Assembly (NCBI GenBank): GCA_009379955.1
Contig: WHST01000047.1
Location: 1 to 44,891, forward strand
Length of the DNA: 44,891 nucleotides
DNA from: Streptosporangiales bacterium
Lineage (GTDB): Bacteria; Actinomycetota; Actinomycetes; Streptosporangiales; WHST01
Direction of reading: 5' to 3'
Part shown: in pieces, positions 19,529-30,481 of the stretch
Position numbering within the stretch: position 1 is the first letter of the stretch
Layout: every line of letters begins with the position of its first letter
Made by a program: the position numbers and the translations under genes
The notes under the pieces: model-generated
Told to the model about the DNA's origin: nothing
Database searches by the model: none
What the model saw: only the letters and a program-made list of their open reading frames with translations

Positions 19529-19575
19529 CACGAGGTGAGGGTCTGGCGCTGACGGCCGGGTGGGAGACTGACCTC

Positions 19576-20754
19576 ATGCTGCGTTGGTTGACCGCTGGGG
19601 AGTCGCACGGCCGGGCACTGGTGGCGATCCTCGAGGGGTTGCCGGCCGGTGTCGAGGTGACCACGTCCGATGTCGCCGCCGCGCTCGCGCGGCGCAGGCT
19701 CGGCTACGGGCGCGGGGCGCGCATGTCGTTCGAGCAGGACGAGGTGACGTTCGTCGGGGGCATCAGGCACGGGCGCACCCTCGGCAGCCCGGTCGCGATC
19801 CAGGTGGGCAACACGGAGTGGCCGAAGTGGGAGACGGTGATGGCCGCCGACCCCGTCGACCCCGCGGCGCTCGAAGGGCTCGCCCGCAATGCTCCGCTGA
19901 CCCGGCCGCGGCCCGGTCACGCCGATCTCGTCGGCATGCAGAAGTACGGCTTCGACGACGCGCGCCCGGTGCTCGAACGCGCGAGCGCGCGCGAGACGGC
20001 GGCACGGGTCGCGCTCGGCGAGGTCGCGCGGCGGTTCCTGCGGCAGGTGGGCGGCGTCGACCTGACCAGCCACGTCGTCGAGCTCGGCACCGTCGCGGTG
20101 CCGCCCGGCACCGTGCCGGCACCCGGCGACCGGGCGCGCGTCGACGACGATCCCATGCGCTGCGCCGACGCCGACACGAGCAAGCTCATGGTGGCGGAGG
20201 TCGACGCCGCCAAGTCCGACGGCGACACGCTCGGCGGCATCGTCGAGGTCGTCGTGCACGGGCTGCCGCCCGGCCTGGGCAGCCACACCCACTGGGACCG
20301 CCGGCTCGACGCGCGGCTCGCCGGCGCGCTGATGGGCATCCAGGCGATCAAGGGCGTCGAGGTCGGCGACGGCTTCGACGTCGCGCGCAGCCGTGGGTCG
20401 CAGGCCCACGACGAGATCGTCAACACCGACGACGGCATCCGCCGCGCCTCCGGCCGGTCGGGCGGCACCGAGGGCGGCATGACCACCGGTGAGCTGCTCC
20501 GCGTCCGTGCGGCGATGAAGCCCATCTCCACGGTGCCGCGCGCCCTGCGCACCGTCGACGTGGCCACCGGCGAGCAGGCCACCGCCATCCACCAGCGCAG
20601 CGACGTCTGCGCCGTGCCGGCGGCCGGTGTGGTCGCCGAGGCGATGGTCGCGCTCGTCCTCGCCGACGCCGCACTGGAGAAGTTCGGCGGCGACTCCGTC
20701 GCCGAGGTCGCGCGTAACCTGGTGGGATACCGCGACAACCTCGCCATCCGCTGA
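19576..20754 (+). CDS. aroC: Chorismate synthase
   Basis: Converts 5-enolpyruvylshikimate-3-phosphate to chorismate using reduced FMN; 392 residues, the usual length. Signatures: TAGESHG at residues 7-13, [58 protein letters not shown] and the C-terminal [12 protein letters not shown] plus [19 protein letters not shown] start with a GGGAG site about 9 nt upstream. A palindromic repeat lies in its 5' region, so it probably begins a new transcript followed by aroK, aroB and aroQ. Confidence 0.96.
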   Translation: MLRWLTAGESHGRALVAILEGLPAGVEVTTSDVAAALARRRLGYGRGARMSFEQDEVTFVGGIRHGRTLGSPVAIQVGNTEWPKWETVMAADPVDPAALEGLARNAPLTRPRPGHADLVGMQKYGFDDARPVLERASARETAARVALGEVARRFLRQVGGVDLTSHVVELGTVAVPPGTVPAPGDRARVDDDPMRCADADTSKLMVAEVDAAKSDGDTLGGIVEVVVHGLPPGLGSHTHWDRRLDARLAGALMGIQAIKGVEVGDGFDVARSRGSQAHDEIVNTDDGIRRASGRSGGTEGGMTTGELLRVRAAMKPISTVPRALRTVDVATGEQATAIHQRSDVCAVPAAGVVAEAMVALVLADAALEKFGGDSVAEVARNLVGYRDNLAIR

Positions 20755-20778
20755 GCCGGCTCGGGAGAGCGAGGCCCC

Positions 20779-20798
20779 GGCGTCCGGCGGGGCACGCG
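20779..20798 (+). terminator. GC-rich hairpin between aroC and aroK
   Basis: The arms GCCCCG and CGGGGC flank an 8-nt loop in the 91-bp gap between aroC and aroK. It is a short stem without a U-run; it may weaken read-through or protect the upstream mRNA. Confidence 0.35.
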
Positions 20799-20845
20799 TC
20801 GTGAGATCCTGTCTACTACTGAGTGTGAACGAGAAGGTACGAACA

Positions 20846-21406
20846 GTGGGCGACATCGGGACCCTCGGGGACGACAGCGCCGTTGCCGCACGGACGGCCC
20901 CTCGCCTCGTGCTCGTCGGCCCGCCGGGCGCGGGCAAGACGACCGTCGGCGAGCTCCTCGCCGACCGGCTCGACCTCGGCTTCCGCGACACCGACACCGA
21001 CGTCGAGGCGCGCGCCGGCAAGCCGGTCGCCGAGATCTTCGTGTCGGACGGCGAGCCGACGTTCCGGAGTATGGAGCGCGAGGCCGTCGCCGAGGCGTTG
21101 CGGAGCCACACCGGGGTGCTGGCGCTCGGCGGCGGTGCGGTGCTCGACGAGAGCACGCGCAGGGCGTTGGACGGCCACACCGTGGTCTTCCTCGACGTCA
21201 CGCACGCGGCGGCGGCGCACCGGGTCGGACTCGACACCGCCCGTCCGCTGCTCCTGGTCAACCCGCGCAGCACCCTGCGCCGGTTGCTCGACGAGCGGCG
21301 ACCGCAGTACGAAGAAGTGGCGACGGCTGTCGTGCCCACGGCGGACGCCAGCCCCGCCGAGGTCGTCGAGGCCTGCCTCGCGGTCCTCGGTGACCCACTG
21401 CGCTAG
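20846..21406 (+). CDS. aroK: Shikimate kinase
   Basis: Phosphorylates shikimate with ATP; 186 residues including a short N-terminal extension of about 18. P-loop GPPGAGKTT at residues 25-33, the shikimate-binding DTDTDVEARAGKPVAEIF, the GGGAV loop, and the lid region with RPLL and the Arg in DERRPQYEE. The GTG at 20846 is chosen because GAGAAGG lies about 8 nt upstream; another in-frame GTG at 20825 lacks a ribosome site. The stop codon lies inside the first copy of a 28-bp tandem duplication. Confidence 0.93.
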   Translation: MGDIGTLGDDSAVAARTAPRLVLVGPPGAGKTTVGELLADRLDLGFRDTDTDVEARAGKPVAEIFVSDGEPTFRSMEREAVAEALRSHTGVLALGGGAVLDESTRRALDGHTVVFLDVTHAAAAHRVGLDTARPLLLVNPRSTLRRLLDERRPQYEEVATAVVPTADASPAEVVEACLAVLGDPLR

Positions 21407-21451
21407 CCGCCGAAGGCAGTAGACACTGCGCTAGCCGCCGAAGGCAGTAGA
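21396..21451. repeat. Perfect 28-bp tandem duplication across the aroK stop
   Basis: Bases 21396-21423 and 21424-21451 are identical 28-mers. Each carries ACTGC and GCAGT at its ends, so each can form a small hairpin. The aroK stop (21404-21406) is in the first copy. A related inverted stretch (TCCTGTCTACTACTG, 20807-20821) precedes aroK and resembles the complement of 21445-21458. Confidence 0.95.
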
Positions 21452-21486
21452 TACAGGAGCTCGGGCGTGAACGAGAGAGGCAAGAC

Positions 21487-22563
21487 GTGACCACCACACG
21501 GATTCCGGTCGGCGGCGAGCGGCCGTACGACGTCCTCGTCGGCAGCGACATCCTCGACGAGCTGCCGGCGACCTTCGGCGACGGGGTGCGGCAGGTCGCC
21601 GTGGTGACCACCGGTTCCGCGCGGGCGACGGCCGACAAGGTGACCCAACTGCTGCAGGACGCCGATCTGCGCACGTCGCGCATCGAGATCCCCGACGCCG
21701 AGGCGGGCAAGGACATCTCCGTCGCCGCCATGTGCTGGAACCGGCTCGGCGAGCAGAACTTCACCAGGTCCGACTGCGTGGTGGCCGTCGGCGGGGGAGC
21801 GGTGACCGACCTGGCGGGCTTCGTCGCGGCCTCGTGGCTGCGCGGCATCCGCGTGGTGCACGTGCCCACCTCCCTCCTCGGCATGGTCGACGCCGCGGTC
21901 GGCGGCAAGACCGGTATCAACACCTCCGCCGGCAAGAACCTCGTCGGCGCGTTCCACCCGCCGGCGGCCGTCCTGTGCGACCTCGACGCCCTGCGCACGC
22001 TGCCGCGCGAGCACTACGTCGCCGGGCTCGCCGAGGTGGTGAAGGCCGGGTTCATCGCCGATCCGGCGATCCTCGACCTGATCGAGCACGACCCCAAGGC
22101 CGCGACCCAGTCGACCGGCCCCGTCGCGCGGGAGCTGGTCGAGCGCGCGATCACGATGAAGGCCGAGGTCGTGTCGGCCGACCTGCGCGAGCAGGGCAGG
22201 CGGGAGACGCTCAACTACGGCCACACCCTCGGTCACGCGATCGAGCGCAACGAGCAGTACCGGTGCAAGCACGGCCACGCCGTCTCCGTCGGCATGGCCT
22301 ACGCCGCCGAGCTGGCCAAGCGCGCCGGCATCCTCGACGAGGTGACGGCGAAGCGCCACGTCACGGTCCTGGAGTCACTCGGCCTACCCACGCACTACCG
22401 GGCCAAGGCATGGGCGCGGCTGCACGACACGATGCGCATCGACAAGAAGGCGCGCGGCGACAAGCTCCGCTTCGTCGTCCTGTCCGCCGTCGGCGAGACC
22501 GAGATCCTCGAGGACCCGGCGCCCGAGCTGCTCGAGCAGTCGTACGCGGTGGTCGGTCGCTGA
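21487..22563 (+). CDS. aroB: 3-Dehydroquinate synthase
   Basis: Converts DAHP to 3-dehydroquinate with NAD and a divalent metal; 358 residues. Conserved [61 protein letters not shown] and the metal ligands in [14 protein letters not shown] and [13 protein letters not shown] are all present. GTG start with GAGAGAGG about 6 nt upstream. A 7-codon open frame starting at 21466 (VNERGKT) ends in the GTGA that begins aroB and could be a leader; similar bases (GTGAACGAGA) also precede aroK. Confidence 0.96.
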   Translation: MTTTRIPVGGERPYDVLVGSDILDELPATFGDGVRQVAVVTTGSARATADKVTQLLQDADLRTSRIEIPDAEAGKDISVAAMCWNRLGEQNFTRSDCVVAVGGGAVTDLAGFVAASWLRGIRVVHVPTSLLGMVDAAVGGKTGINTSAGKNLVGAFHPPAAVLCDLDALRTLPREHYVAGLAEVVKAGFIADPAILDLIEHDPKAATQSTGPVARELVERAITMKAEVVSADLREQGRRETLNYGHTLGHAIERNEQYRCKHGHAVSVGMAYAAELAKRAGILDEVTAKRHVTVLESLGLPTHYRAKAWARLHDTMRIDKKARGDKLRFVVLSAVGETEILEDPAPELLEQSYAVVGR

Positions 22564-22570
22564 TGAGCGC

Positions 22571-23008
22571 ATGACACGCGTCCTGGTACTGAACGGCCCC
22601 AACCTCGGGCGGCTCGGCTCGCGTGAGCCCGATGTCTACGGCAGCACGTCGCTCGCCGACCTCGTGGCGTTCTGCGAGAAGCTCGGCGGCGAGCTGGGAC
22701 TCGACGTCGAGGTCAGGCAGACCGACGACGAGGCGGAGCTCGTCGGCTGGCTGCACGAGGCCGCCGACGGGCGCCTCCCCGTGGTGCTCAACCCCGCGGC
22801 GTTCACCCACTACTCCTACGCCCTGCGCGACGCCTGCGCCCAGCGCACGGCCGCGCTCGTCGAGGTCCATTTGACCAACCCCGCCACGCGCGAGGAGTTC
22901 CGGCACCTCTCCGTCGTCGCCGCCGTGGCGACCGGTACCGTCGCCGGGTTCGGTCTGCGGTCCTACGAACTCGCCCTGCGAGCGGTCGCGGCCGAACCGG
23001 GAACGTAG
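22571..23008 (+). CDS. aroQ: 3-Dehydroquinate dehydratase, type II
   Basis: Dehydrates 3-dehydroquinate to 3-dehydroshikimate through the enolate (type II) mechanism; 145 residues, forming a dodecamer in the family. Signatures: [19 protein letters not shown] with the catalytic Arg and Tyr, [16 protein letters not shown], and [15 protein letters not shown] with the catalytic His. ATG starts 7 bp after aroB; the 61-bp gap to the next gene holds no clear structure. Confidence 0.95.
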   Translation: MTRVLVLNGPNLGRLGSREPDVYGSTSLADLVAFCEKLGGELGLDVEVRQTDDEAELVGWLHEAADGRLPVVLNPAAFTHYSYALRDACAQRTAALVEVHLTNPATREEFRHLSVVAAVATGTVAGFGLRSYELALRAVAAEPGT

Positions 23009-23069
23009 GCGTCCGCGCCCACGTCGCAGGCCCGGCACGAACGTGGTAGCACGAGGGGAGCAGAGGGAC

Positions 23070-23798
23070 ATGACGACCAAGGTCTCGTGGCACCGGATGG
23101 CGATCGGGCAGCTGCGGTTCCCGCCGGTGTGCGTGACGACCGGTCAGCCGGCCGTCCAGGGTACGAAGATCTGGTTCCAGAACGCGGTGGCGCGCTGGGC
23201 GCCCCGCGGCATCGTCTCGCTGATCCTCGCGGTGCAGAACCGCCCCGTCATGCTCGAGCTCCCGGTGAGCGCGGAGACCGGCGCCAAGGTGCGCAACGCG
23301 CGGATCTTCGTGCTCGTCGGCGTGCTCGGCGGTCTCGCCCTGGCGTTCGGCGGGGCCATCCTGGCGAACCGGCTGCTCGGCGGCACGATCGGCGGGATCG
23401 TCTTCGTCCTCGGAATCCTGTGTGCCGTCGGCAGCGGTGTCTTCGGGCAGATCGCGATGGACGTGTTCGGCACCAACGTCGACCGCGACTGGTTGTCGAT
23501 GAGCAAGGCGCACCCGGCGTTCGTCCACGCGCTGCTGCAGCTGAACCCGCCCGGCATGGTGCTCGTCGACGGCGTCGCTCCCGGTGCTCCGCAACAGCAG
23601 GGCGGCTACGCGCAGCAGCTTCCCCCCGGCCCGCAGCAGGCGCCCCCCTACCAGCAGCCGCAGTACCAACAGCCCCAGTACCAACAGCCGCAGTACCAGC
23701 AGCCCCAGTACCAACAGCCCCAGTACCAGCAGCCGCAGTACGGGCAGCCGCCGTACCCGCAGGCGCCACAGCAGTACGGGCAGCAGCCACCGCGCTAG
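23070..23798 (+). CDS. Membrane protein with a Gln/Tyr/Pro repeat tail, function unknown
   Basis: Protein of 242 residues. A soluble N-terminal part (about 1-78, MTTKVSWHRMAIGQLRFPPVCV), two close hydrophobic segments (about 79-100 and 107-127) with a short Gly-rich turn, a second soluble part (about 128-175), then a low-complexity tail rich in Gln, Pro and Tyr. The tail is encoded by six uniform 15-bp units (23649-23738) giving YQQPQ. Such tails are common in actinobacterial membrane proteins and may bind partners or condense. ATG 23070 is chosen because AGAGGG lies just upstream; an earlier in-frame GTG at 23043 lacks one. No function can be assigned. Confidence 0.75.
   Translation: MTTKVSWHRMAIGQLRFPPVCVTTGQPAVQGTKIWFQNAVARWAPRGIVSLILAVQNRPVMLELPVSAETGAKVRNARIFVLVGVLGGLALAFGGAILANRLLGGTIGGIVFVLGILCAVGSGVFGQIAMDVFGTNVDRDWLSMSKAHPAFVHALLQLNPPGMVLVDGVAPGAPQQQGGYAQQLPPGPQQAPPYQQPQYQQPQYQQPQYQQPQYQQPQYQQPQYGQPPYPQAPQQYGQQPPR
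23649..23738 (+). repeat. Six 15-bp coding repeats (YQQPQ)
   Basis: Six consecutive 15-nt units of the form TACCARCAGCCSCAG, differing only at synonymous third positions (R = A or G, S = C or G). Copy number is likely to vary by slippage. Confidence 0.95.
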
Positions 23799-24019
23799 CC
23801 CCGACCGTGAGGTCCGAGACGCGCGGTATGCCCGTCGTGCGCCACCGATTTCGGCGGGGACTGGGACATGCGGTAGTCGACGGGTTACGGTGTCGGGTAC
23901 CGATTTCGGGTGTCGAGAGGCGGTCCCGTGCTGCATGCCGGCGACGTCGCCTGCCCGATCGCGGGCACGGTGCGCTGAACGCCCGTGCACGGGGACGAGA
24001 GGTAGAGGAAGGCGGCCAC

Positions 24020-25132
24020 ATGGGTTCGGGGCCCAACCACGCGGTCAGGAGAGATCGACTCCGGGTGTTGCTCGCGCAGCGAGACGTCGAGGCGGCGGTC
24101 GTCACCAGACTGGTGAACGTCAGATACCTGTCCGGGTTCACCGGCTCCAACGCCGCCCTGGTCGTGCGGGAGAACGGCGCCGACGTCCTCGTCACCGACG
24201 GACGCTATGGCGACCAGGCCCGCACCGAGGCACCCGACCTCGAGCTGTTCGTCGACTATCCCGCCCGTACCGGCATCCGTCTCCCGATCGCGGTGCACGC
24301 GGTGGAACGGCTCGGCACGACGGGTGAGCGGCGGGTCGCGTTCGAGGACCACGACGTCACCGTCTCGACGCACCGCGCGATGGTCACCGCGTCCGCGCGC
24401 ACCGAGCTCGTGTCCCTCGACCGGGGCGTCGAGGAGCTGCGCATGGTGAAGGACGACATCGAGCTCGCGGCCCTGCGCAAGGCGTGCGCCATCACCGACC
24501 AGGCGCTGGGCGACCTGCTGCCGAGCGTCCACGAGGGCATGACCGAGCGCGACGTGGCCCGCCGCCTCGACGCCAAGATGCGCGAGTACGGCGCCGACGC
24601 GCCCGGCTTCGCGACGATCGTGGCGAGCGGGCCGCACTCGGCGATCCCGCACCACCAGCCCACCGACCGGCTGCTGGAGCGCGGCGACCTGGTGAAGATC
24701 GACTTCGGTGCGCGGTACGCCGGCTACCACGCCGACGAGACGCGCACGTTCGTGGTCGGCGTCGCCGCGGGCTGGCAGAAGGAGATCCACCAGCTCGTGC
24801 AGGCCGCCCAGCAGGCCGGTCGCGACGCCCTCGGCCACGACGTGCCGGCTAAGGACGTCGACGCCGCCAGTCGCGGCGTGATCACCGAGGCGGGCTACGG
24901 CGACCGGTTCACCCACGGCCTGGGACACGGCGTCGGACTCGAGATCCACGAGGACCCGTTTCTGGGCTACAGCGCGACGGCTACACTGGCGAACCGGATT
25001 CCCGTCACCGTCGAACCGGGCGTCTACCTGACCGGACGTGGCGGTGTACGCATCGAGGACACCGTCCTCGTGGGCGCGGAGGGCGCGGAGTCCCTGACCC
25101 GAACCGACCGCGATCTCGTCGTCCTCGGCTGA
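24020..25132 (+). CDS. Xaa-Pro aminopeptidase (M24 metallopeptidase)
   Basis: Cytoplasmic proline peptidase of 370 residues, PepP/PepQ type. An N-terminal creatinase-like domain (about 8-135, [15 protein letters not shown]) precedes a pita-bread catalytic domain whose five metal ligands are all present: Asp228 and Asp239 ([17 protein letters not shown]), His303 ([12 protein letters not shown]), Glu332 (VEPGVYL) and Glu346 (GVRIEDTV). ATG start with GAGGAAGG about 9 nt upstream. It lies 37 bp before efp, the standard actinobacterial order. The 221 bp upstream contain a short GC hairpin and otherwise only a probable promoter region. Confidence 0.93.
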   Translation: MGSGPNHAVRRDRLRVLLAQRDVEAAVVTRLVNVRYLSGFTGSNAALVVRENGADVLVTDGRYGDQARTEAPDLELFVDYPARTGIRLPIAVHAVERLGTTGERRVAFEDHDVTVSTHRAMVTASARTELVSLDRGVEELRMVKDDIELAALRKACAITDQALGDLLPSVHEGMTERDVARRLDAKMREYGADAPGFATIVASGPHSAIPHHQPTDRLLERGDLVKIDFGARYAGYHADETRTFVVGVAAGWQKEIHQLVQAAQQAGRDALGHDVPAKDVDAASRGVITEAGYGDRFTHGLGHGVGLEIHEDPFLGYSATATLANRIPVTVEPGVYLTGRGGVRIEDTVLVGAEGAESLTRTDRDLVVLG

Positions 25133-25169
25133 GGCGCGGTCCCACCAGAGCGCAGGAGACAGCACAGCT

Positions 25170-25733
25170 GTGGCCACGACCAATGACCTGAAGAACGGCA
25201 TGACACTCAACATCGACGGCGCGCTGTGGAACGTCGTCGAGTTCCAGCACGTGAAGCCCGGCAAGGGCGGTGCGTTCGTCCGCACCAAGCTCAAGAACGT
25301 CACGTCGGGCAAGGTCGTCGACAAGACGTTCAACGCGGGCGTGAAGGTCGACGTGGCGACGGTCGACAAGCGGGGGATGCAGTACCTCTACCGCGACGGC
25401 GCCGACTTCGTCTTCATGGACACCGAGACGTACGACCAGATCTTCGTCTCGTCCGACACCGTCGGTGACGCGGCGAACTTCATGCTCGAGAGTCAGGAGG
25501 CGACCGTGGCGATGCACGGCGGTACGCCGCTCTACCTCGACCTGCCCGCGGCGGTCGAGCTGGCGATCGAGTACACCGAGCCCGGCCTGCAGGGTGACCG
25601 GTCGAGCGGGGGCACCAAGCCCGCGCGGCTCGAGACCGGCGCGGAGATCCAGGTGCCGCTGTTCGTCACCACCGGTGAGCGCGTGAAGGTCGACACCCGG
25701 ACGGGCGAGTACATCTCCCGCGTGTCCAACTGA
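25170..25733 (+). CDS. efp: Translation elongation factor P
   Basis: EF-P, 187 residues, relieves ribosomes stalled at polyproline stretches. Three beta-barrel domains; the tip loop [10 protein letters not shown] puts Lys32 where the family places its (sometimes modified) functional residue. The C-terminal signature is seen as [27 protein letters not shown] start with AGGAG about 12 nt upstream. The stop shares one base with the nusB start (TGATG). Neighbouring genes with proline-rich tails, such as the one at 23070, would be typical clients. Confidence 0.97.
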   Translation: MATTNDLKNGMTLNIDGALWNVVEFQHVKPGKGGAFVRTKLKNVTSGKVVDKTFNAGVKVDVATVDKRGMQYLYRDGADFVFMDTETYDQIFVSSDTVGDAANFMLESQEATVAMHGGTPLYLDLPAAVELAIEYTEPGLQGDRSSGGTKPARLETGAEIQVPLFVTTGERVKVDTRTGEYISRVSN

Positions 25734-26161
25734 TGCCGCCGCGGTCGGAGGTCGGCGCGCGGGGCAAGGCGCGTAAGCGGGCGATCGACGTACTCTTCGA
25801 GGCCGACGTCCGCGGCATCGACGCGCTGGGGCTGCTGGCCGACCGCGTCGTCACCGGCGACCCGCCGATCCCCGAGTACGCGGTCGCGCTCGTCGAGGGC
25901 GTGGCGGCGCACCGTGCACGCCTCGACGGGCTCATCGCCGAGCACGCCGTCGACTGGACGCTCGACCGGATGCCTGCAGTCGACCGCAACGTGCTGCGGC
26001 TCGGCGCGTACGAGCTGCTCTACGCCGACGACGTGCCCGACGGCGTCGCGATCGCCGAGGCCGTGCGCCTGGTGCGGGAGCTGTCGACCGACGACTCGCC
26101 GGCCTTCGTCAACGGCCTGCTGGCGACCCTGCTGAACCTCAAGCCGTCACTGACGCTCTGA
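25733..26161 (+). CDS. nusB: Transcription antitermination factor NusB
   Basis: All-helical RNA-binding protein of 142 residues that binds boxA RNA with NusE (S10) and supports rRNA transcription. Conserved stretches: KARKRAIDVLFEADVRG at the N-terminus, VDWTLDRMPAVDRNVLRLGAYELLY in the middle, and AIAEAVRLVRELSTDDSPAFVNGLLATL. ATG overlaps the efp stop, so translation is coupled. Confidence 0.95.
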   Translation: MPPRSEVGARGKARKRAIDVLFEADVRGIDALGLLADRVVTGDPPIPEYAVALVEGVAAHRARLDGLIAEHAVDWTLDRMPAVDRNVLRLGAYELLYADDVPDGVAIAEAVRLVRELSTDDSPAFVNGLLATLLNLKPSLTL

Positions 26162-26173
26162 GCCGAACCCCGG

Positions 26174-26262
26174 CCGGGGACCCCAGCCGGTGCCGGGACC
26201 CCCGCTGGGGACCCCACATGGTGCCAGGACCCCCGCTGGGGACCCCAGGTGGCGCCGGAGGT
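26174..26262. repeat. 31-bp-period GGGGACCCC repeat array, locus 2
   Basis: Unit 1 is 26174-26204, unit 2 is 26205-26235 and a partial unit 3 runs to about 26262; period exactly 31 bp. Each unit has GGGGACCCCA, then GGTGCC, then GGACCCCCG. Reversed, these match the units at 12340-12425. Located between the convergent nusB and bldD genes. Confidence 0.85.
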
Positions 26263-26273
26263 CGAGCACGAGA

Positions 26274-26322
26274 CCGCCCCCGGGCCCGGCCTTCGCGGGA
26301 GACAGGCCAGAGCCGGGGGCGG
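26274..26322. terminator. Bidirectional terminator between nusB and bldD
   Basis: Outer arms CCGCCCCCGG (26274-26283) and CCGGGGGCGG (26313-26322) are perfectly complementary and inner arms GGCCT (26288-26292) and AGGCC (26304-26308) share the same axis. Placed between two convergent genes, 14 bp from the bldD stop. Confidence 0.75.
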
Positions 26323-26335
26323 GCGTACGTAGCCC

Positions 26336-26830
26336 TCAGAGGGTCTCGGTGATCGTCTGCGCCTCGTCGTTGAGCACTCCCCAGCCGATGAGCTGGGTGA
26401 CGAGGGAGGACGGCTCGAGGTCGTAGATCACCGAGAGGGCCCGCAGGTCTTCGCTGCGGATGGTGAGGACCCGGCCGTTGTAGTCGCCCCGCTGGTGCTG
26501 GATGGCGGCGATGTAGCGGGCGAGCGGTCCCGACTGGTCCTGGGGGAGGGAGGACAGCTTGCCCAGGTCGATGACCAGCTTGGGTGGACGGTCGGCGACG
26601 CCGTTGCTCGGGTGACCGCCGGGCAGCAGCTCGGAGATCGGTACGCCGTAGAACTCCGCGAGCTCCGCGAGCTTGTGCACGGTGACGGCACGGTCACCGC
26701 GCTCGTACGACCCGACGACGACGGCCTTCCATCGCCCGTGGGACTTCTCCTCCACCCCGTGCAGGGAGAGCCCCTGCTGCTGCCGAATGGCACGCAGTCG
26801 CGCGCCGAGTGATTTTCCGTAGTCTGACAT
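26336..26830 (-). CDS. bldD: Developmental repressor BldD
   Basis: XRE-family regulator of 164 residues that represses sporulation genes when bound to cyclic di-GMP. N-terminal helix-turn-helix (about 4-70: SLGARLRAIRQQQGLSLHGVEE...VVVGSYERGDRAVTVHKLAEL) and a C-terminal c-di-GMP domain. The signature RGD-x8-RxxD is intact: Arg114-Gly-Asp116 and Arg125-x-x-Asp128, with the same numbering as in Streptomyces coelicolor. ATG start. It is divergent from pyrR, with a shared 337-bp region that holds palindromic TCAC/GTGA sequences. Its presence suggests c-di-GMP signalling and often, though not always, a developmental cycle. Confidence 0.96.
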   Translation of the reverse strand: MSDYGKSLGARLRAIRQQQGLSLHGVEEKSHGRWKAVVVGSYERGDRAVTVHKLAELAEFYGVPISELLPGGHPSNGVADRPPKLVIDLGKLSSLPQDQSGPLARYIAAIQHQRGDYNGRVLTIRSEDLRALSVIYDLEPSSLVTQLIGWGVLNDEAQTITETL

Positions 26831-28689
<1,859 letters not shown>

Positions 28690-28693
<4 letters not shown>

Positions 28694-29982
28694 GCGGCGA
28701 AACCTACCTGCTGCGCGGCGTCGCGCCGCTCGGCGCGGAGCCGACCGACCTGCTGCTCGTCGACGGGCGCATCGCCGAGGTCGGCAGCGGCCTGGACGCC
28801 GGCGGCGCGCGCGTGGTCGACGGTGACGGGCTGGTCGCCCTGCCTGGCCTCGTCGACCTGCACACGCACCTGCGCGAACCGGGCCGCGAAGACGCCGAGA
28901 CCGTCGAGACCGGCACGCTCGCCGCCTCGCTCGGCGGCTACACCGCGGTCTTCGCCATGCCTAACACCGAGCCGTGCGCCGACACCGCGGGCGTCGTCGA
29001 GCAGGTCTGGCGGCTCGGCCGCGAGGCGGGTCACTGCGACGTCCGTCCGATCGGCGCGGTGACCGTCGGCCGTGCGGGGGAGCGGCTCGCCGAGCTCGGC
29101 GCGATGGCCGACTCCGCGGCCGGCGTCACGATGTTCAGCGACGACGGCGACTGCGTGTCCGACGCGGTGCTGATGCGGCGCGCGCTGGAGTACGTGAAGG
29201 CGTTCGGCGGCGTCGTCGCGCAGCACGCGCAGGAGCCGCGCCTCACCGAGGACGCGCAGATGAACGAGAGCGCCCTGTCCGGCGTGCTCGGCCTGCAGGG
29301 CTGGCCGGCGGTGGCCGAGGAGGCCGTGATCGCCCGCGACGCGCTGCTCGCCGGGCACGTGCGCTCGCGGGTGCACGTCTGCCACGTCTCGACGGCCGGC
29401 TCGGTCGAGATCATCCGGTGGGCCAAGAGCAAGGGCTGGGACGTCACGGCCGAGGTCACGCCGCACCACCTCGTGCTCACGGAGGACCTCGTGCGCACGT
29501 ACGACCCGCTCTTCAAGGTCAACCCGCCGCTGCGCGGCGACGACGACGTCCTGGCCCTGCGCGAAGGCCTCGCCGACGGCACGATCGACTGCGTCGCGAC
29601 CGACCACGCCCCGCACTCGCTGGAGTACAAGGAGGCCGAGTGGCCGGGCGCCGCGCCGGGAATGCTCGGCCTGGAGACAGCGCTGGCGGTCGTCCAGGAG
29701 GCGATGGTCGACACCGGCCTGCTCGACTGGGCCGGCGTCGCCGACCGCATGTCCGCGCGACCCGCCGTGATCGGCCGGCTGCCCGAGCACGGCAGGCCGC
29801 TCGCCGCGGGCGAGCCCGCCAACGTGGTGCTGTACGACCCGGCGGCCGCGTACACCCTCGACCCGGCGCAGCTGGCGTCGCGCAGCCGCAACACGCCGTA
29901 CGCCGGTCGGGAGATGTCCGGACGCGTGGTCGCGACGTTCCTGCGCGGCAGGCCGACGGTGCTCGACGGGAAGCCGGCGTGA
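28690..29982 (+). CDS. pyrC: Dihydroorotase
   Basis: Type I (class II-like) dihydroorotase of 430 residues that cyclises carbamoyl aspartate. Metal ligands His58 and His60 are in [11 protein letters not shown]; further motifs are [29 protein letters not shown] and [10 protein letters not shown] with the catalytic Asp. Amidohydrolase fold. GTG start in the pyrB stop (GTGA). Confidence 0.95.
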
Positions 29983-30010
29983 GAGAGTCGGTCAGAGGAG
30001 GCGGGTCGCT

Positions 30011-30481
30011 GTGAACCTCCTGCCGCTCCTCGCGATGGTGCTCGGCGCGGTCGTGCTCGTCCTCTTCGTGGCGCTGCTGTTCGTCCGGCCGGGCTGGTTG
30101 CGGTCGCGGCGGGCACCCGCCCCGATCGCGCCGCTGTCGTCGCCGCCGACGTATCCCCGCGCGCTGCGGGCTCCCGCGGAAGGCGGCTATCTCGGCACCG
30201 TGCGCGTGTCGGACGGGTCGGCGGTCCGGATCCACGGGCTCGGCGGGCGCGGCCGGGTGAAGCTCGTGCTCGCGGCCGAGGGGCTCGTGCTGGAGCGCCG
30301 CGGCACCAACGACCTGCTCGTCGACGAGCAGGAGCTCGGCGGCGGAGAGGTACGCGAGGGGGTGCTGGTGGTGCGCTGGACACACGGCGGCGTCGCGCTG
30401 GAGACGTCGATCCGGCTCGACCCGACGGGCGACACCGCCGGCTGGGCGAGGAGCCTGCGGCAGATGGGAATCGGAACGTGA
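30011..30481 (+). CDS. Membrane protein of the pyr operon, PH-like domain
   Basis: Protein of 156 residues: one N-terminal membrane segment (about 4-27), a basic Pro-rich linker, and a C-terminal beta-rich domain of about 100 residues ([30 protein letters not shown]...). It is the counterpart of the membrane protein found between pyrC and carA in Mycobacterium and Streptomyces, whose C-terminal part is described as a PH-like (bYxxxD) domain. The role in pyrimidine synthesis, if any, is unknown. GTG start with GAGGAGG about 10 nt upstream; stop overlaps carA. Confidence 0.8.
   Translation: MNLLPLLAMVLGAVVLVLFVALLFVRPGWLRSRRAPAPIAPLSSPPTYPRALRAPAEGGYLGTVRVSDGSAVRIHGLGGRGRVKLVLAAEGLVLERRGTNDLLVDEQELGGGEVREGVLVVRWTHGGVALETSIRLDPTGDTAGWARSLRQMGIGT

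Noticed and set aside
26174-26262. Regularly repeated 31-bp units as a CRISPR array
   Set aside because: The units are contiguous and similar over their whole length, with no unique spacers, and no cas genes are present.
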